This document shows, piece by piece, positions 44,909-53,854 of a stretch of 64,000 nucleotides of DNA (within the stretch, counting starts at the first letter, position 1; each line of letters opens with the position of its first letter). A program made the position numbers and the translations under genes. The stretch is from CAIWHR01 sp963713275 (lineage in GTDB: Bacteria; Pseudomonadota; Gammaproteobacteria; Burkholderiales; Casimicrobiaceae). The notes under the pieces were generated by a model. It saw nothing but the letters and a program-made list of their open reading frames with translations. It had not been told where the DNA came from and did no database searches. The DNA lies in contig CAVQLG010000007.1 in the NCBI GenBank assembly GCA_963713275.1, forward strand, positions 186,001 to 250,000, written 5' to 3'.

Positions 44909-47122
44909 ATGGCCCCCGTCGCCGACCGAGCCGACCCGCCAACCCGCTTCGCAGCTTCGTTCCGCGGCGCGCGCCCGGGCAGCGTCATCGCGGGGTTGTG
45001 CGGCGTCGCCCTCGCCGTACTGCTCGGCCCTGCGGCCGCGGCGCTGGCGGATCCGGTGCGCACGCCTCGCGTCGAGGCGGAGCTCGTGCCCGAGCGTACT
45101 GCCTGGGTTCCGGGCCAGCCGACCACCGTCGCGCTGCGCCTCGAGTTGAAGCCCGGTTGGCACGTCTACTGGCGCAACCCCGGCGATTCCGGTTTGCCGA
45201 CGACGATCGACTGGAAGCTGCCGGCGGGGTTCACGGCCGGACCGATCGAGTGGCCTGCGCCGCGCGCGCTGCCGGCCGGCCCCTTGATCAACTACGGTTA
45301 CGAAGGCGAGGTCCTGCACCTGGTCGACGTCGGTGTGCCCTCCTCACTCGCACCTGGGGGCGAGGAAACCCTCAGGGCCGCGGTCGACTGGCTGGTCTGC
45401 AAGGAAACCTGCATCCCCGAATCGGTGGAACTCGCGCTGACGCTGCCGGTTGCCGCTGCCGGGGGCCCCGACCCGACCTGGGCCGGTCCCATCGCGGCGA
45501 CGCGCCGGGCTTTGCCACAGCCGCTCGCCGGCTGGCGGGCCATCGCCTACGGCAAGGGCAGCTCGATCGAGCTCGCACTGGTGCCTCCCGCAGGCGTGGC
45601 CGACCCGGGAACGCTGCGGTTCTTCCCTTACGCCGAGCGCGAGATCGAGCCTTCGGCGCCGCAGCCGGTTGCCCGCGACGGCGACGCTTACCGGATCGCG
45701 CTGCCGGTCGCGAACGACCTCGCCGGCCCGTTGCCGCGGCTGTCCGGCGTGCTCACCGCTTCGAACACGCTGGGTGGCGGGGTGGTCTCGGCCACGCTCG
45801 ACATCCCCGTTTCCGGGAGCGTCACCCCGGGAACCAGGCCGGCGTTGGCCAGCGCGCCCGCGGCCATTGCCGCTGCATCGCAGGCAGGTCCGGGCCTGAC
45901 GCTGTGGCTCGCGGCGCTGTTCGCGCTCCTGGGCGGGGCGCTGCTCAACCTCATGCCCTGTGTCTTTCCGGTGCTGTCGATCAAGGTGCTGGGGTTCGCG
46001 ACGCATCACGATCGCCCGCCGACATTGCGCAAGGAGGCGATCGCCTACGCGGCCGGCGTGGTGCTGACCTTCGTCGCGCTGGGGCTCGGCCTGTACGCCC
46101 TGCGCGCGGCGGGGGAAGCGCTGGGCTGGGGCTTCCAGCTGCAGTCGCCGGCGGTCGTGGCGCTGCTGGCGGCGCTCTTCTTCGTGCTCGCGTTGAACCT
46201 CTCGGGCGTGTTCGAGTTCGGCCAGTTCGCGCCGGCGGGACTCGCCGGGCTCACCGCACGGAACCGGACGCTCGACGCTCTGTTGTCGGGCGTGCTGGCC
46301 GTCGTCGTCGCCTCGCCCTGCACCGCGCCGTTCATGGGCGCGGCGCTGGGTTTCGCGCTCGCCGGCTCGGCCGCGGTGACGCTGCTCATCTTCGCTGCGC
46401 TCGGCGTCGGCATGGCGTTGCCGTACATGCTGCTCGCGTGGTTTCCAGGCTGGCGCCGGCGATTGCCCCGGTCGGGTCCCTGGCTCGGCCGCTTCAAGCA
46501 ACTGCTTGCCTTCCCGTTGTACGCGACCGTGGTCTGGCTCGCCTGGGTGCTGGGCGCGCAGACCGACAACGACGCAGTGGCCCGCCTGCTCCTTGCCCTG
46601 CTCGCGATCGGGTTTGCACTGTGGGCGTGGCGCGTCGTGCGCGAAGGCGGATCCCGGGCATGGGCGGTGGCGCTCGTTGCGGCCGTGCTGGGTGCTGCCG
46701 CCGTCGTCTGGCCGCTGCTGACCTCGGGCGGCGAAACCCGCGCGCGCGCGACCCCCGGGGGCGGCGCCGTGGCAACCGCGGACGGGCAGTGGCTCGCCTT
46801 CACGCCCGGCCGGGTTGCCGAGCTCTCCGGCAGCGGCCGCGCCGTCTTCGTCGACTTCACGGCGGCGTGGTGCGTGACCTGCCAGGTCAACAAACGCCTG
46901 GTGCTCGACGACAAGGCGGTGCGGGAGGCGTTCGCGCGCAAGAATGTGGTGCTGCTGCGTGCCGACTGGACCCGGCGCGATCCCGCGATCACCCGGGCGC
47001 TCACCGCATTGGGGCGGAGCGGGGTCCCGGTCTACGTCTTGTACCGGCCCGGAAGGGAACCTCTGCTGCTGCCGGAGGTCTTGCAACGACAAACGGTGCT
47101 GGACGCGCTGGCACCGCTTTAG
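44909..47122 (+). CDS. dsbD: Protein-disulfide reductase, DsbD/ScsB family
   Basis: 737 residues. Signal peptide about 25-48, then an N-terminal periplasmic domain of ScsB type with VCKETCIPE, eight membrane helices containing LMPCVFPVL and ASPCTAPFMG (the two redox cysteines), and a C-terminal thioredoxin domain with AAWCVTCQVNKR (CxxC). It carries electrons from cytosolic thioredoxin to periplasmic thiol proteins. It directly precedes an exported redoxin that could be one of its partners. A TAGAAT box at 44749-44754 lies upstream. Confidence 0.87.
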   Translation: MAPVADRADPPTRFAASFRGARPGSVIAGLCGVALAVLLGPAAAALADPVRTPRVEAELVPERTAWVPGQPTTVALRLELKPGWHVYWRNPGDSGLPTTIDWKLPAGFTAGPIEWPAPRALPAGPLINYGYEGEVLHLVDVGVPSSLAPGGEETLRAAVDWLVCKETCIPESVELALTLPVAAAGGPDPTWAGPIAATRRALPQPLAGWRAIAYGKGSSIELALVPPAGVADPGTLRFFPYAEREIEPSAPQPVARDGDAYRIALPVANDLAGPLPRLSGVLTASNTLGGGVVSATLDIPVSGSVTPGTRPALASAPAAIAAASQAGPGLTLWLAALFALLGGALLNLMPCVFPVLSIKVLGFATHHDRPPTLRKEAIAYAAGVVLTFVALGLGLYALRAAGEALGWGFQLQSPAVVALLAALFFVLALNLSGVFEFGQFAPAGLAGLTARNRTLDALLSGVLAVVVASPCTAPFMGAALGFALAGSAAVTLLIFAALGVGMALPYMLLAWFPGWRRRLPRSGPWLGRFKQLLAFPLYATVVWLAWVLGAQTDNDAVARLLLALLAIGFALWAWRVVREGGSRAWAVALVAAVLGAAAVVWPLLTSGGETRARATPGGGAVATADGQWLAFTPGRVAELSGSGRAVFVDFTAAWCVTCQVNKRLVLDDKAVREAFARKNVVLLRADWTRRDPAITRALTALGRSGVPVYVLYRPGREPLLLPEVLQRQTVLDALAPL

Positions 47123-47206
47123 CGCCGGCGAGCGGCACCCAGGGCGGCGATCGACGCGCCGGGTCCGCGGGCCCGACGGGCAGTAAACCAAGCGGAGGAG
47201 ATGGTC

Positions 47207-47806
47207 ATGAAGGCTCGGATGACGATGACAGGGCTCGGCCTCGCGCTGGTCGCGGGGATGGCAACGGCCCAGGCCCCGGGGGCGCCGGCGCCGGCGTTCA
47301 CGCTCAAAGACACCGCCGGCAAGCCGGTGGCGCTCGCCGATCACAAGGGCAAGTACGTGGTGCTCGAGTGGACCAACCCCGAGTGCCCGTTCGTGCAGAA
47401 GCACTACGTCAGCCGGAACATGCAGGACCTGCAGAAGGAGTGGGGCGCCAAAGGGGTGGTCTGGCTGTCGGTCAACTCGACCAACGCCAGCCACGGCGAG
47501 TTCAAGACCCCTGAGCAGATGGCAAGCTGGATGCGCGCGCAGGGTGCGGCGCAGGCCGCGACGCTGCTCGACAGCACCAGTGCCACGGGCCGCGCCTATG
47601 GGGCCAAAACGACGCCGCAGATGTTCGTCATCGACCCCGCCGGTAAGGTGATCTACGCCGGTGCGATCGACGACAAGCGCTCGTCCAACCCGGCCGATGC
47701 GAAGACCGCGAACAATTACGTCCGCGCTGCGCTCACCGAGGCGCTCGCCGGCAAGCCGGTGACCACCGCGTCGACCTCGCCGTACGGCTGCAGCGTCAAG
47801 TATTGA
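47207..47806 (+). CDS. Exported thioredoxin-like/peroxiredoxin-like protein
   Basis: 199 residues from the second ATG (47207), which has the better spacing from GGAGGAG; an ATG at 47201 is possible. Signal peptide GLGLALVAGMATA, then the redoxin fold: APAFTLKDTAGKPVALADHK, TNPECPFVQKHYVSRNMQDL with one redox cysteine, and a late GAKTTPQMFVIDPAGK. Ends in a lone Cys (YGCSVKY). A periplasmic thiol reductase or peroxidase; its position 84 bases after dsbD suggests it receives electrons from it. Confidence 0.82.
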   Translation: MKARMTMTGLGLALVAGMATAQAPGAPAPAFTLKDTAGKPVALADHKGKYVVLEWTNPECPFVQKHYVSRNMQDLQKEWGAKGVVWLSVNSTNASHGEFKTPEQMASWMRAQGAAQAATLLDSTSATGRAYGAKTTPQMFVIDPAGKVIYAGAIDDKRSSNPADAKTANNYVRAALTEALAGKPVTTASTSPYGCSVKY

Positions 47807-47849
47807 CCGCACGCCTGGCTTCCTTCGCCCGTCGCATTGCGGGATCTGC

Positions 47850-48479
47850 GTGTCGCTCGATGTCTGGCTCGCGTTCTTCGCCGCCTCGTGGCTCATCAGC
47901 CTGTCGCCGGGCGCCGGCGCGATTTCCTGCATGGCCGCGGGCCTGCGCTACGGCTACCGCCGCGCGCTGTGGAACATCGTCGGGCTGCAGCTCGGCATCT
48001 TCTTCGTGCTGGTCATCGTCGCCATCGGTCTTGGCGCGATCATCGCCGCGTCGGCGACGCTGTTCGTGGCGATCAAGTGGCTGGGTGCGGCGTACCTCGT
48101 CTGGCTCGGCGTAGTACACTGGCGCGCGCCGGCAAAGCCGATGGTCGCGGGCGAAGCCGCGCTCGGCGACGAAGGTGCCGCGCGCAGGCTGGTTCTGTCG
48201 GGGTTCCTCGTCAACGCGACCAACCCCAAGGGCATCGTGTTCATGCTGGCGGTGCTGCCGCAGTTCATCGACCCGGCGAAGCCGCAGCTCGTCCAGTACG
48301 CGACCTGCGGTGCGACGCTCTTCTTCACCGATCTCGTCGTGATGAGCGGCTATACGGGGCTGGCAGCGAAAGTGCTCTCGGCACTGCGCGAGCCGCACCA
48401 TGTCCTCTGGCTCAACCGCACCTTCGGCGGGCTGTTCGTCGCCGCCGGTGCGGCGCTGGCGACGTTCCGCAGGACCTGA
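47850..48479 (+). CDS. LysE/RhtB-family amino-acid exporter
   Basis: 209 residues from a GTG. Opening LAFFAASWLISLSPGAGAIS, helices around LGIFFVLVIVAIGLGAIIA and the conserved KGIVFMLAVLPQFIDP are typical of the RhtB/LysE family with six helices. Substrate is unknown; homoserine or threonine is common for this group. Confidence 0.82.
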   Translation: MSLDVWLAFFAASWLISLSPGAGAISCMAAGLRYGYRRALWNIVGLQLGIFFVLVIVAIGLGAIIAASATLFVAIKWLGAAYLVWLGVVHWRAPAKPMVAGEAALGDEGAARRLVLSGFLVNATNPKGIVFMLAVLPQFIDPAKPQLVQYATCGATLFFTDLVVMSGYTGLAAKVLSALREPHHVLWLNRTFGGLFVAAGAALATFRRT

Positions 48480-48794
48480 GCAGCGGGAGGCCTTTCTGCG
48501 GGCCGTATGCAACCACGCGGTGGCGCTTCGCGAGGCGCTCGCTCCGCACGGTCGAGCGCAGACGTGCTACGCTGGCGCGACAGGCGCGCCGCGGGGCTCG
48601 AGGCCTCGATCCCGGCCTGGCAGGGTGCGAAAGGCCGGCGGTATGCGGTTGTCCGCCTAGGGGAGACGCGCTCGGTGGCTGCAAGGTGCATAGGCGCCGA
48701 TCGCTGACGCAAAGCGATGCTTCACCCGGGGCATCCCGGCACGCCCGTCCCGCGCGGCGAGCCGCCAGGGTGTTGTCCGGGCCGAGGAGAAACG
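48480..48794. other. Intergenic
   Basis: 315 bases without gene or repeat. It should hold the promoter of the phosphorylase gene; GTGCTACGCT near 48565 is a possible extended -10. Confidence 0.4.
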
Positions 48795-51344
48795 ATGAGC
48801 AGCGTGTACTACTTTCTTCCTGGCGACATCGAGGGTTACGACAAGCTCGCGGCGCTCGCGCTGGACCTGCAGTGGTCATGGAGCCATTCGGCGGACGAGT
48901 TCTGGAAGCGGATCGATCCGGAGCTGTGGGCGCTCACGCACAATCCGTGGGTCGTCATCCAGACCGTCTCCCGCACCAAACTGAAGGCGTTGAGCGAGAC
49001 AGCGGAGTTCCGCGAGCGGCTGGATGCGCTCGTTCGCCGGCAGCAGACGCATGCCAGCGCGCCCGCCTGGTTTCAGCACAACCACGCGGGCGAACCGCTG
49101 AGCGGTGTGGCGTACTTCAGCATGGAGTTCATGCTGAGCGAGGCGTTGCCCATCTATTCGGGCGGACTGGGCAATGTTGCCGGCGACCAGTTGAAAGCCG
49201 CGAGCGACCTCGGCGTTCCCGTCGTGGGCGTGGGCCTGCTCTACCAGCAAGGCTACTTCCGGCAGGTGTTGACCGAGGACGGCGCGCAGCGGGCGGTCTA
49301 CCCGTACAACGACCCCATGCAGCTTCCCATCACGCCGGCGCGCAACGCGAACGGCGAGTGGGTGCGCCTGCGGATTCCATCGGCGCAGCTGCCGGGCCGT
49401 TCCGCGCTGTCGGCGCCTCGCCTTTGGCTGCGCGCGTGGCAGGCTCAGGTCGGCAGAGTGAAGCTCTACCTTCTCGACTCGAACGACCCGGCCAACCTGC
49501 CGGTCGACCGCGGCGTCGTCAGCGAGCTCTACGGCGGTGGACCCGAGGACCGGCTGTTGCAGGAAATGGTGCTGGGCATCTGCGGCTGGCGCCTCCTGCA
49601 CGAGCTCGGCCTGCGGCCTGAAGTCTGTCATCTCAACGAAGGGCACGCTGCCCTGGCCGTGCTCGAGCGCGCCCGGTTGTACATGCGGCAAGCCGGCGTC
49701 GCCTTCGACGTGGCGCTGGCCGTGACCCGGGCGGGGAACGTGTTCACCACCCATACGCCGGTGACCGCGGGCTTCGATCGTTTCCCGCCGGAGCTGGTGC
49801 GCAGGTATCTCGGTGCGTATGCGCGGCAGGGGCTCAACATCGACGTCGAAGAACTCCTGGCGCTGGGGCGCGAGAATCCCGCCGATCCCAACGCACCGTT
49901 CAACATGGCTTGTCTCGCGATTCGCGGCAGCCATGCGGTGAACGGAGTGAGCCGCCTGCATGGAGAAGTGAGCCGGCGCATCTTCACGTCCCTGTTCCCG
50001 CGCTGGCCGCAGAAGGAAGTCCCGGTCGGGTACGTGACCAACGGCATCCACGTGCCGTCGTGGGATTCCGCCGAAGCCGACGCGGTGTGGACGGAAGCCT
50101 GCGGAAGCGACCGCTGGCGGGGAACCATGGACACGGTCGGCGACGCGCTGCGCAGCGTCTCCGACGCGGCTCTCTGGAGTATGCGCAGGTCGGGTCGCGC
50201 GCACCTCGTCGACTACGCGCGCCGGCGTCTCGCCCGGCAACTCCTGGCGTACGGCGTGCGGCCCGAGGACGCGGAGAACGCGCTCAAGCTCTTCGATCCC
50301 GACACCCTGACGATCGGCTTCGCCCGGCGCTTTGCGACCTACAAGCGGCCGCAGCTCCTGCTGCAGGATCCCGAGCGGCTCGCGCGCCTGCTCACGAACC
50401 CCGAGCGTCCCGTTCAACTCATCATCGCGGGCAAGGCGCACCCGCACGACCGGGCGGGGCAGGACATGATCCAGGCGTGGACGCGTTTCGTGCGCCAGCC
50501 CCACATCCGTGCCCGCGCCGTGTTCCTGGGCGACTACGACATGCACCTGACCGAGTTCCTCGTCCAGGGGGTCGACGTCTGGCTCAACACGCCGCGGCGG
50601 CCGTGGGAGGCGAGCGGCACGAGCGGCATGAAGATTCTCGTGAACGGGGGCCTCAACCTGTCGGAGCTCGATGGGTGGTGGGCGGAAGCCTACACGCCGG
50701 AAGTCGGTTGGGCGCTCGGCGACGGCCTCGAACATCCCGAAGGCTACGGCTGGGACGCAGCCGAAGCCGACGAACTCTACGCGCTGCTCGAGAAGGAGAT
50801 CGTCCCGATGTTCTACGATCGGGACGCGCGCGGTCTTCCCGCCGCCTGGCTGGGCCGCATGCGCGAGAGCATGGCCCGCCTCACCCCGCGGTTCTCGGCC
50901 AACCGCACCGTGCGCGAGTACACCGAGCGGTACTACCTGCCGTCGGCGCGCGCGTTCCGTGCCCGGGCCGCCGGGGCAGGCGCGCTCGGGAGAGAGATCC
51001 GGGAATGGCAGCAGAAGCTGGCGCACGGGTGGTCCGGCATCCAGTTCGGCGAAGTGCAGGTGGACAGCGTCAATGGCCAGCACACGTTCTGGGTCGAGGT
51101 CGACCTGGGAGAAGTCGACCCGGACGCGGTCCGCGTCGAGCTCTATCGCGAAGTGGACGGCGAGAGCGGACCGGTGCGCGAGCTGATGCAGCGCAGCGGG
51201 CCGGCGCGCGATGGCTCCCATGCCTATCTCTACACGGCGCAGGTCGGCTCCGATGCCCCGGCGGCTGACTACACGCCGCGCGTGATTCCGCGTCATCCGC
51301 AGGCGGTCGTGCCCCTGGAGGCCCCGCAGATCCTCTGGCGGTAG
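48795..51344 (+). CDS. glgP: Alpha-glucan phosphorylase, DUF3417 type
   Basis: 849 residues from MSSVYYFLPGDIEGY after GAGGAGAAACG. N-terminal DUF3417-like part (DLQWSWSHSADEFWKRIDPE), then the GT35 core with AYFSMEFMLSEALPIYSGGL, ICGWRLLHELGLRPEVCHLN, FTTHTPVTAGFDRF and the PLP site region RRPWEASGTSGMKILVNGGL. It releases glucose-1-phosphate from glycogen or maltodextrin. Together with the GH13 enzyme at 31331 it shows that the organism handles intracellular alpha-glucan; the two are 15 kb apart and not in one operon. No other glg gene is in the window. Confidence 0.87.
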   Translation: MSSVYYFLPGDIEGYDKLAALALDLQWSWSHSADEFWKRIDPELWALTHNPWVVIQTVSRTKLKALSETAEFRERLDALVRRQQTHASAPAWFQHNHAGEPLSGVAYFSMEFMLSEALPIYSGGLGNVAGDQLKAASDLGVPVVGVGLLYQQGYFRQVLTEDGAQRAVYPYNDPMQLPITPARNANGEWVRLRIPSAQLPGRSALSAPRLWLRAWQAQVGRVKLYLLDSNDPANLPVDRGVVSELYGGGPEDRLLQEMVLGICGWRLLHELGLRPEVCHLNEGHAALAVLERARLYMRQAGVAFDVALAVTRAGNVFTTHTPVTAGFDRFPPELVRRYLGAYARQGLNIDVEELLALGRENPADPNAPFNMACLAIRGSHAVNGVSRLHGEVSRRIFTSLFPRWPQKEVPVGYVTNGIHVPSWDSAEADAVWTEACGSDRWRGTMDTVGDALRSVSDAALWSMRRSGRAHLVDYARRRLARQLLAYGVRPEDAENALKLFDPDTLTIGFARRFATYKRPQLLLQDPERLARLLTNPERPVQLIIAGKAHPHDRAGQDMIQAWTRFVRQPHIRARAVFLGDYDMHLTEFLVQGVDVWLNTPRRPWEASGTSGMKILVNGGLNLSELDGWWAEAYTPEVGWALGDGLEHPEGYGWDAAEADELYALLEKEIVPMFYDRDARGLPAAWLGRMRESMARLTPRFSANRTVREYTERYYLPSARAFRARAAGAGALGREIREWQQKLAHGWSGIQFGEVQVDSVNGQHTFWVEVDLGEVDPDAVRVELYREVDGESGPVRELMQRSGPARDGSHAYLYTAQVGSDAPAADYTPRVIPRHPQAVVPLEAPQILWR

Positions 51345-51411
51345 CGCCGACGGCAGATCGTTGTCGGTGCGTCCCCCGCACGGACGGACCGCGGCGCGGC
51401 GGCGCGCGGGG

Positions 51412-52287
51412 TCAGCGCAGCGCCAGCGCGAGCCCGAGCGGCACGAAGGCGATTGACAGCAGGTTGCCGATCAGCACGATCGACGCCACCTTCCCCGGCT
51501 CCTGCTTGAACTGCTCCGCGACCATGAAGTTGAGCACCGCCGGGGGCAGGCAGCCGAACAGGATCAGGAGGCCCTGCTGCGTGCGGTCGAGGCCGAGCAC
51601 GGGCGCGAGCAGCGCCGCCATCGCGATTCCGGTGAGCGGGCAGACGAGGCCTCCGATCACGCCGATCCGCGCGTCGGCCCAGCGGATCGCGGTGAGCCGC
51701 ACGCCGAGAGACAGCAGCATCATCGGCACCAGCGCGTCGCCGACGAGCTTGAACGTGACCGCCGCGAAATCGGGAAGCGGCGGGTGCAGCAGCGCGAACG
51801 CAAAGCCGGCGAGCGTGGACCAGACCATCGGGTTCTTGAGCAGGCTGCCAAACCGTGCATGGTGATCGATGAGCCATGCCCCCAGCGTGAAGTGCAGCAG
51901 GTTCGAGATCGTGAACAACGCCACCATCGCCGAGAAGCCGGCGTGGCCGAACGCGAGCGCGGCGAGCGGCAGGCCCATGTTGCCGCAGTTGTTGAACATC
52001 ATGGGGGGCACGAACGTGCGGTGGTCCTCGTGGAGCAGGCGCGTGAACGGCCAGGCCAGCAGGCCCGACCCCAGGACGACGCCGATGCTGCCCGCGAGCA
52101 GCAGCCGGTTCTCGACGACGTCGAAGCTCTTCGCCGACAGCGCCGAGAAGATGAGCGCCGGGGCGAGCACGTTCATGCTGATCCGGTTGACCCAGCCCAT
52201 GTCGGGCCTCGCCCGGCGGCCGTAGACGTAGCCCAGCGCGATGATCGCGAACACCGGCACGATGATGCCGAGGATGCGCTCGATCAT
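51412..52287 (-). CDS. AEC-family (auxin efflux carrier-like) transporter
   Basis: 291 residues from MIERILGIIVPVFAIIALGY. About ten membrane helices, with FNNCGNMGLPLAALAFG and LFGCLPPAVLNFMVAEQF as the family's two crossover motifs. Members export organic acids or related compounds. It is convergent with glgP and in the same direction as hslU. Confidence 0.85.
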   Translation of the reverse strand: MIERILGIIVPVFAIIALGYVYGRRARPDMGWVNRISMNVLAPALIFSALSAKSFDVVENRLLLAGSIGVVLGSGLLAWPFTRLLHEDHRTFVPPMMFNNCGNMGLPLAALAFGHAGFSAMVALFTISNLLHFTLGAWLIDHHARFGSLLKNPMVWSTLAGFAFALLHPPLPDFAAVTFKLVGDALVPMMLLSLGVRLTAIRWADARIGVIGGLVCPLTGIAMAALLAPVLGLDRTQQGLLILFGCLPPAVLNFMVAEQFKQEPGKVASIVLIGNLLSIAFVPLGLALALR

Positions 52288-52390
52288 GGCGGGTGCCGGG
52301 ACGAGCGAGGCGCCTGCCGGCCGCCGCGGCGCGGAAGCCGACGGCACGCGTTGGCGGCAGCGCGCCCGCGCGGCCGCAGCGGCACGCGCA

Positions 52391-53719
52391 TCACAGGATG
52401 TACTTCGCCAGGTTGTCGTCGCCGGCGATTCCCGCCAGCCGCGAGTCGACGTAGGCGGCGTCGATGGTCACCGTGTCGCCGGTGCGCTTCGACGCCGTGA
52501 ACGAGACGTCGTCGAGCAGCCGCTCCATCACCGTGTACAGCCGCCGTGCGCCGATGTTCTCCTGCTTCTCGTTGACGGCGAAGGCGATCTCCGCCAGGCG
52601 CCGGATGCCGCCGGGGTGGAAGTCGAGGTGGACGTTCTCGGTGGCGAGCAGCGCCTGGTACTGGCGGACGAGACAGGCGTCGGTCGCGGTCAGGATCTGT
52701 TCGAAATCGGCGACCGACAGCGAGGAGAGTTCGACCCGGATCGGGAAGCGCCCCTGCAGTTCGGGAATGAGGTCCGACGGCTTGGACAGGTGGAATGCGC
52801 CTGAGGCAATGAACAGCACGTGATCGGTGCGCACCATCCCGTACTTGGTGCTGACCGTCGTACCCTCGACCAGCGGCAGGAGGTCGCGTTGGACGCCCTG
52901 CCGCGACACGTCGGCGCCGTGCGTCTCCTGCCGGCTCGCGATCTTGTCGATCTCGTCCAGGAAGACGATGCCGTTCTGCTCGACGGCGGCGAGCGCCTTC
53001 GCCTTGACCTCGTCCTCGTTCAAGAGCTTCGCCGCCTCCTCGTCGGTCAGCGCCTTCATCGCTTCGGCGACGGTCATCTTCTTCTGCTTGCGCCGCGCGC
53101 CGCCCATCTGCTGGAACATGCCCTGGATCTGACTGGTGAGGTCCTCCATGCCTGGCGGTGCCATGATCTCCATCTGTGGCGCCAGAAGCGAGATCTCGAC
53201 CTCGATCTCCCGGCCGTCGAGCTTGCCCTCGCGCAGCATCTTCCTGAACTTCTGCCGCGTCGCCGAATCCGACGGCTGCATGTCGTGGAAGTTCACCTCG
53301 CGCGCCGGAGGCAGCAGCACGTCGAGCACGCGCTCCTCGGCCGCGTCGGCTGCGCGGTCGCGGACCTTGCGCGACTCGTGCTCGCGGGTCTGCTTGACCG
53401 CCGCCTCCGCGAGGTCGCGGATGATCGTGTCGACGTCGCGCCCGACGTAGCCGACTTCGGTGAACTTCGTCGCCTCGACCTTGACGAATGGCGCGTCGGC
53501 GAGCCGCGCGAGCCGGCGCGCGATCTCCGTCTTGCCGACGCCGGTCGGGCCGATCATGAGGATGTTCTTCGGCGTGATCTCCTGGCGCAGCGGTTCCGGC
53601 ACCTGCTGCCGCCGCCAGCGGTTGCGCAGCGCGATCGCGACGGCGCGTTTGGCGTCGTCCTGGCCGACGATGTGCTTGTCGAGCTCGGAGACGATTTCGG
53701 CGGGAGTCATCTGGGACAT
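52391..53719 (-). CDS. hslU: ATP-dependent protease ATPase subunit
   Basis: 442 residues, full length. Walker A GPTGVGKT, pore loop TEVGYVGRD, Walker B IVFLDEIDKI, sensor IASGAFH and the conserved C-terminus DNLAKYIL that docks into HslV. The I-domain (about 110-240) is intact. In most bacteria hslV lies directly upstream; here the upstream neighbour is a dicarboxylate carrier, so hslV must be elsewhere or absent. Confidence 0.92.
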   Translation of the reverse strand: MSQMTPAEIVSELDKHIVGQDDAKRAVAIALRNRWRRQQVPEPLRQEITPKNILMIGPTGVGKTEIARRLARLADAPFVKVEATKFTEVGYVGRDVDTIIRDLAEAAVKQTREHESRKVRDRAADAAEERVLDVLLPPAREVNFHDMQPSDSATRQKFRKMLREGKLDGREIEVEISLLAPQMEIMAPPGMEDLTSQIQGMFQQMGGARRKQKKMTVAEAMKALTDEEAAKLLNEDEVKAKALAAVEQNGIVFLDEIDKIASRQETHGADVSRQGVQRDLLPLVEGTTVSTKYGMVRTDHVLFIASGAFHLSKPSDLIPELQGRFPIRVELSSLSVADFEQILTATDACLVRQYQALLATENVHLDFHPGGIRRLAEIAFAVNEKQENIGARRLYTVMERLLDDVSFTASKRTGDTVTIDAAYVDSRLAGIAGDDNLAKYIL

Positions 53720-53763
53720 CGGGGCGGGTTGCTCGCGGAAGGTGGGGCGGGGGCGGCCGGTGC

Positions 53764-53795
53764 GCGCGGCAAGACGCGCGGCAAGACGCGCGGCA
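53764..53795. repeat. 12-base tandem repeat upstream of hslU
   Basis: GCGCGGCAAGAC occurs twice in a row and a third time in part. It lies 45-75 bases before the hslU start and may alter the promoter or leader. Confidence 0.5.
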
Positions 53796-53854
53796 CGCGG
53801 GGCGCGCGCAAAGTGGAATTCTAAGCGCGACAGGCTCCCGGGTCCGGCAGGCGC

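Noticed and set aside
42514..47514. A 1666-codon open frame on the + strand
   Set aside because: It runs antisense to leuS and into the middle of dsbD in a wrong frame; its translation is Arg/Ala/Gly-rich with no domain. High GC makes such frames common.
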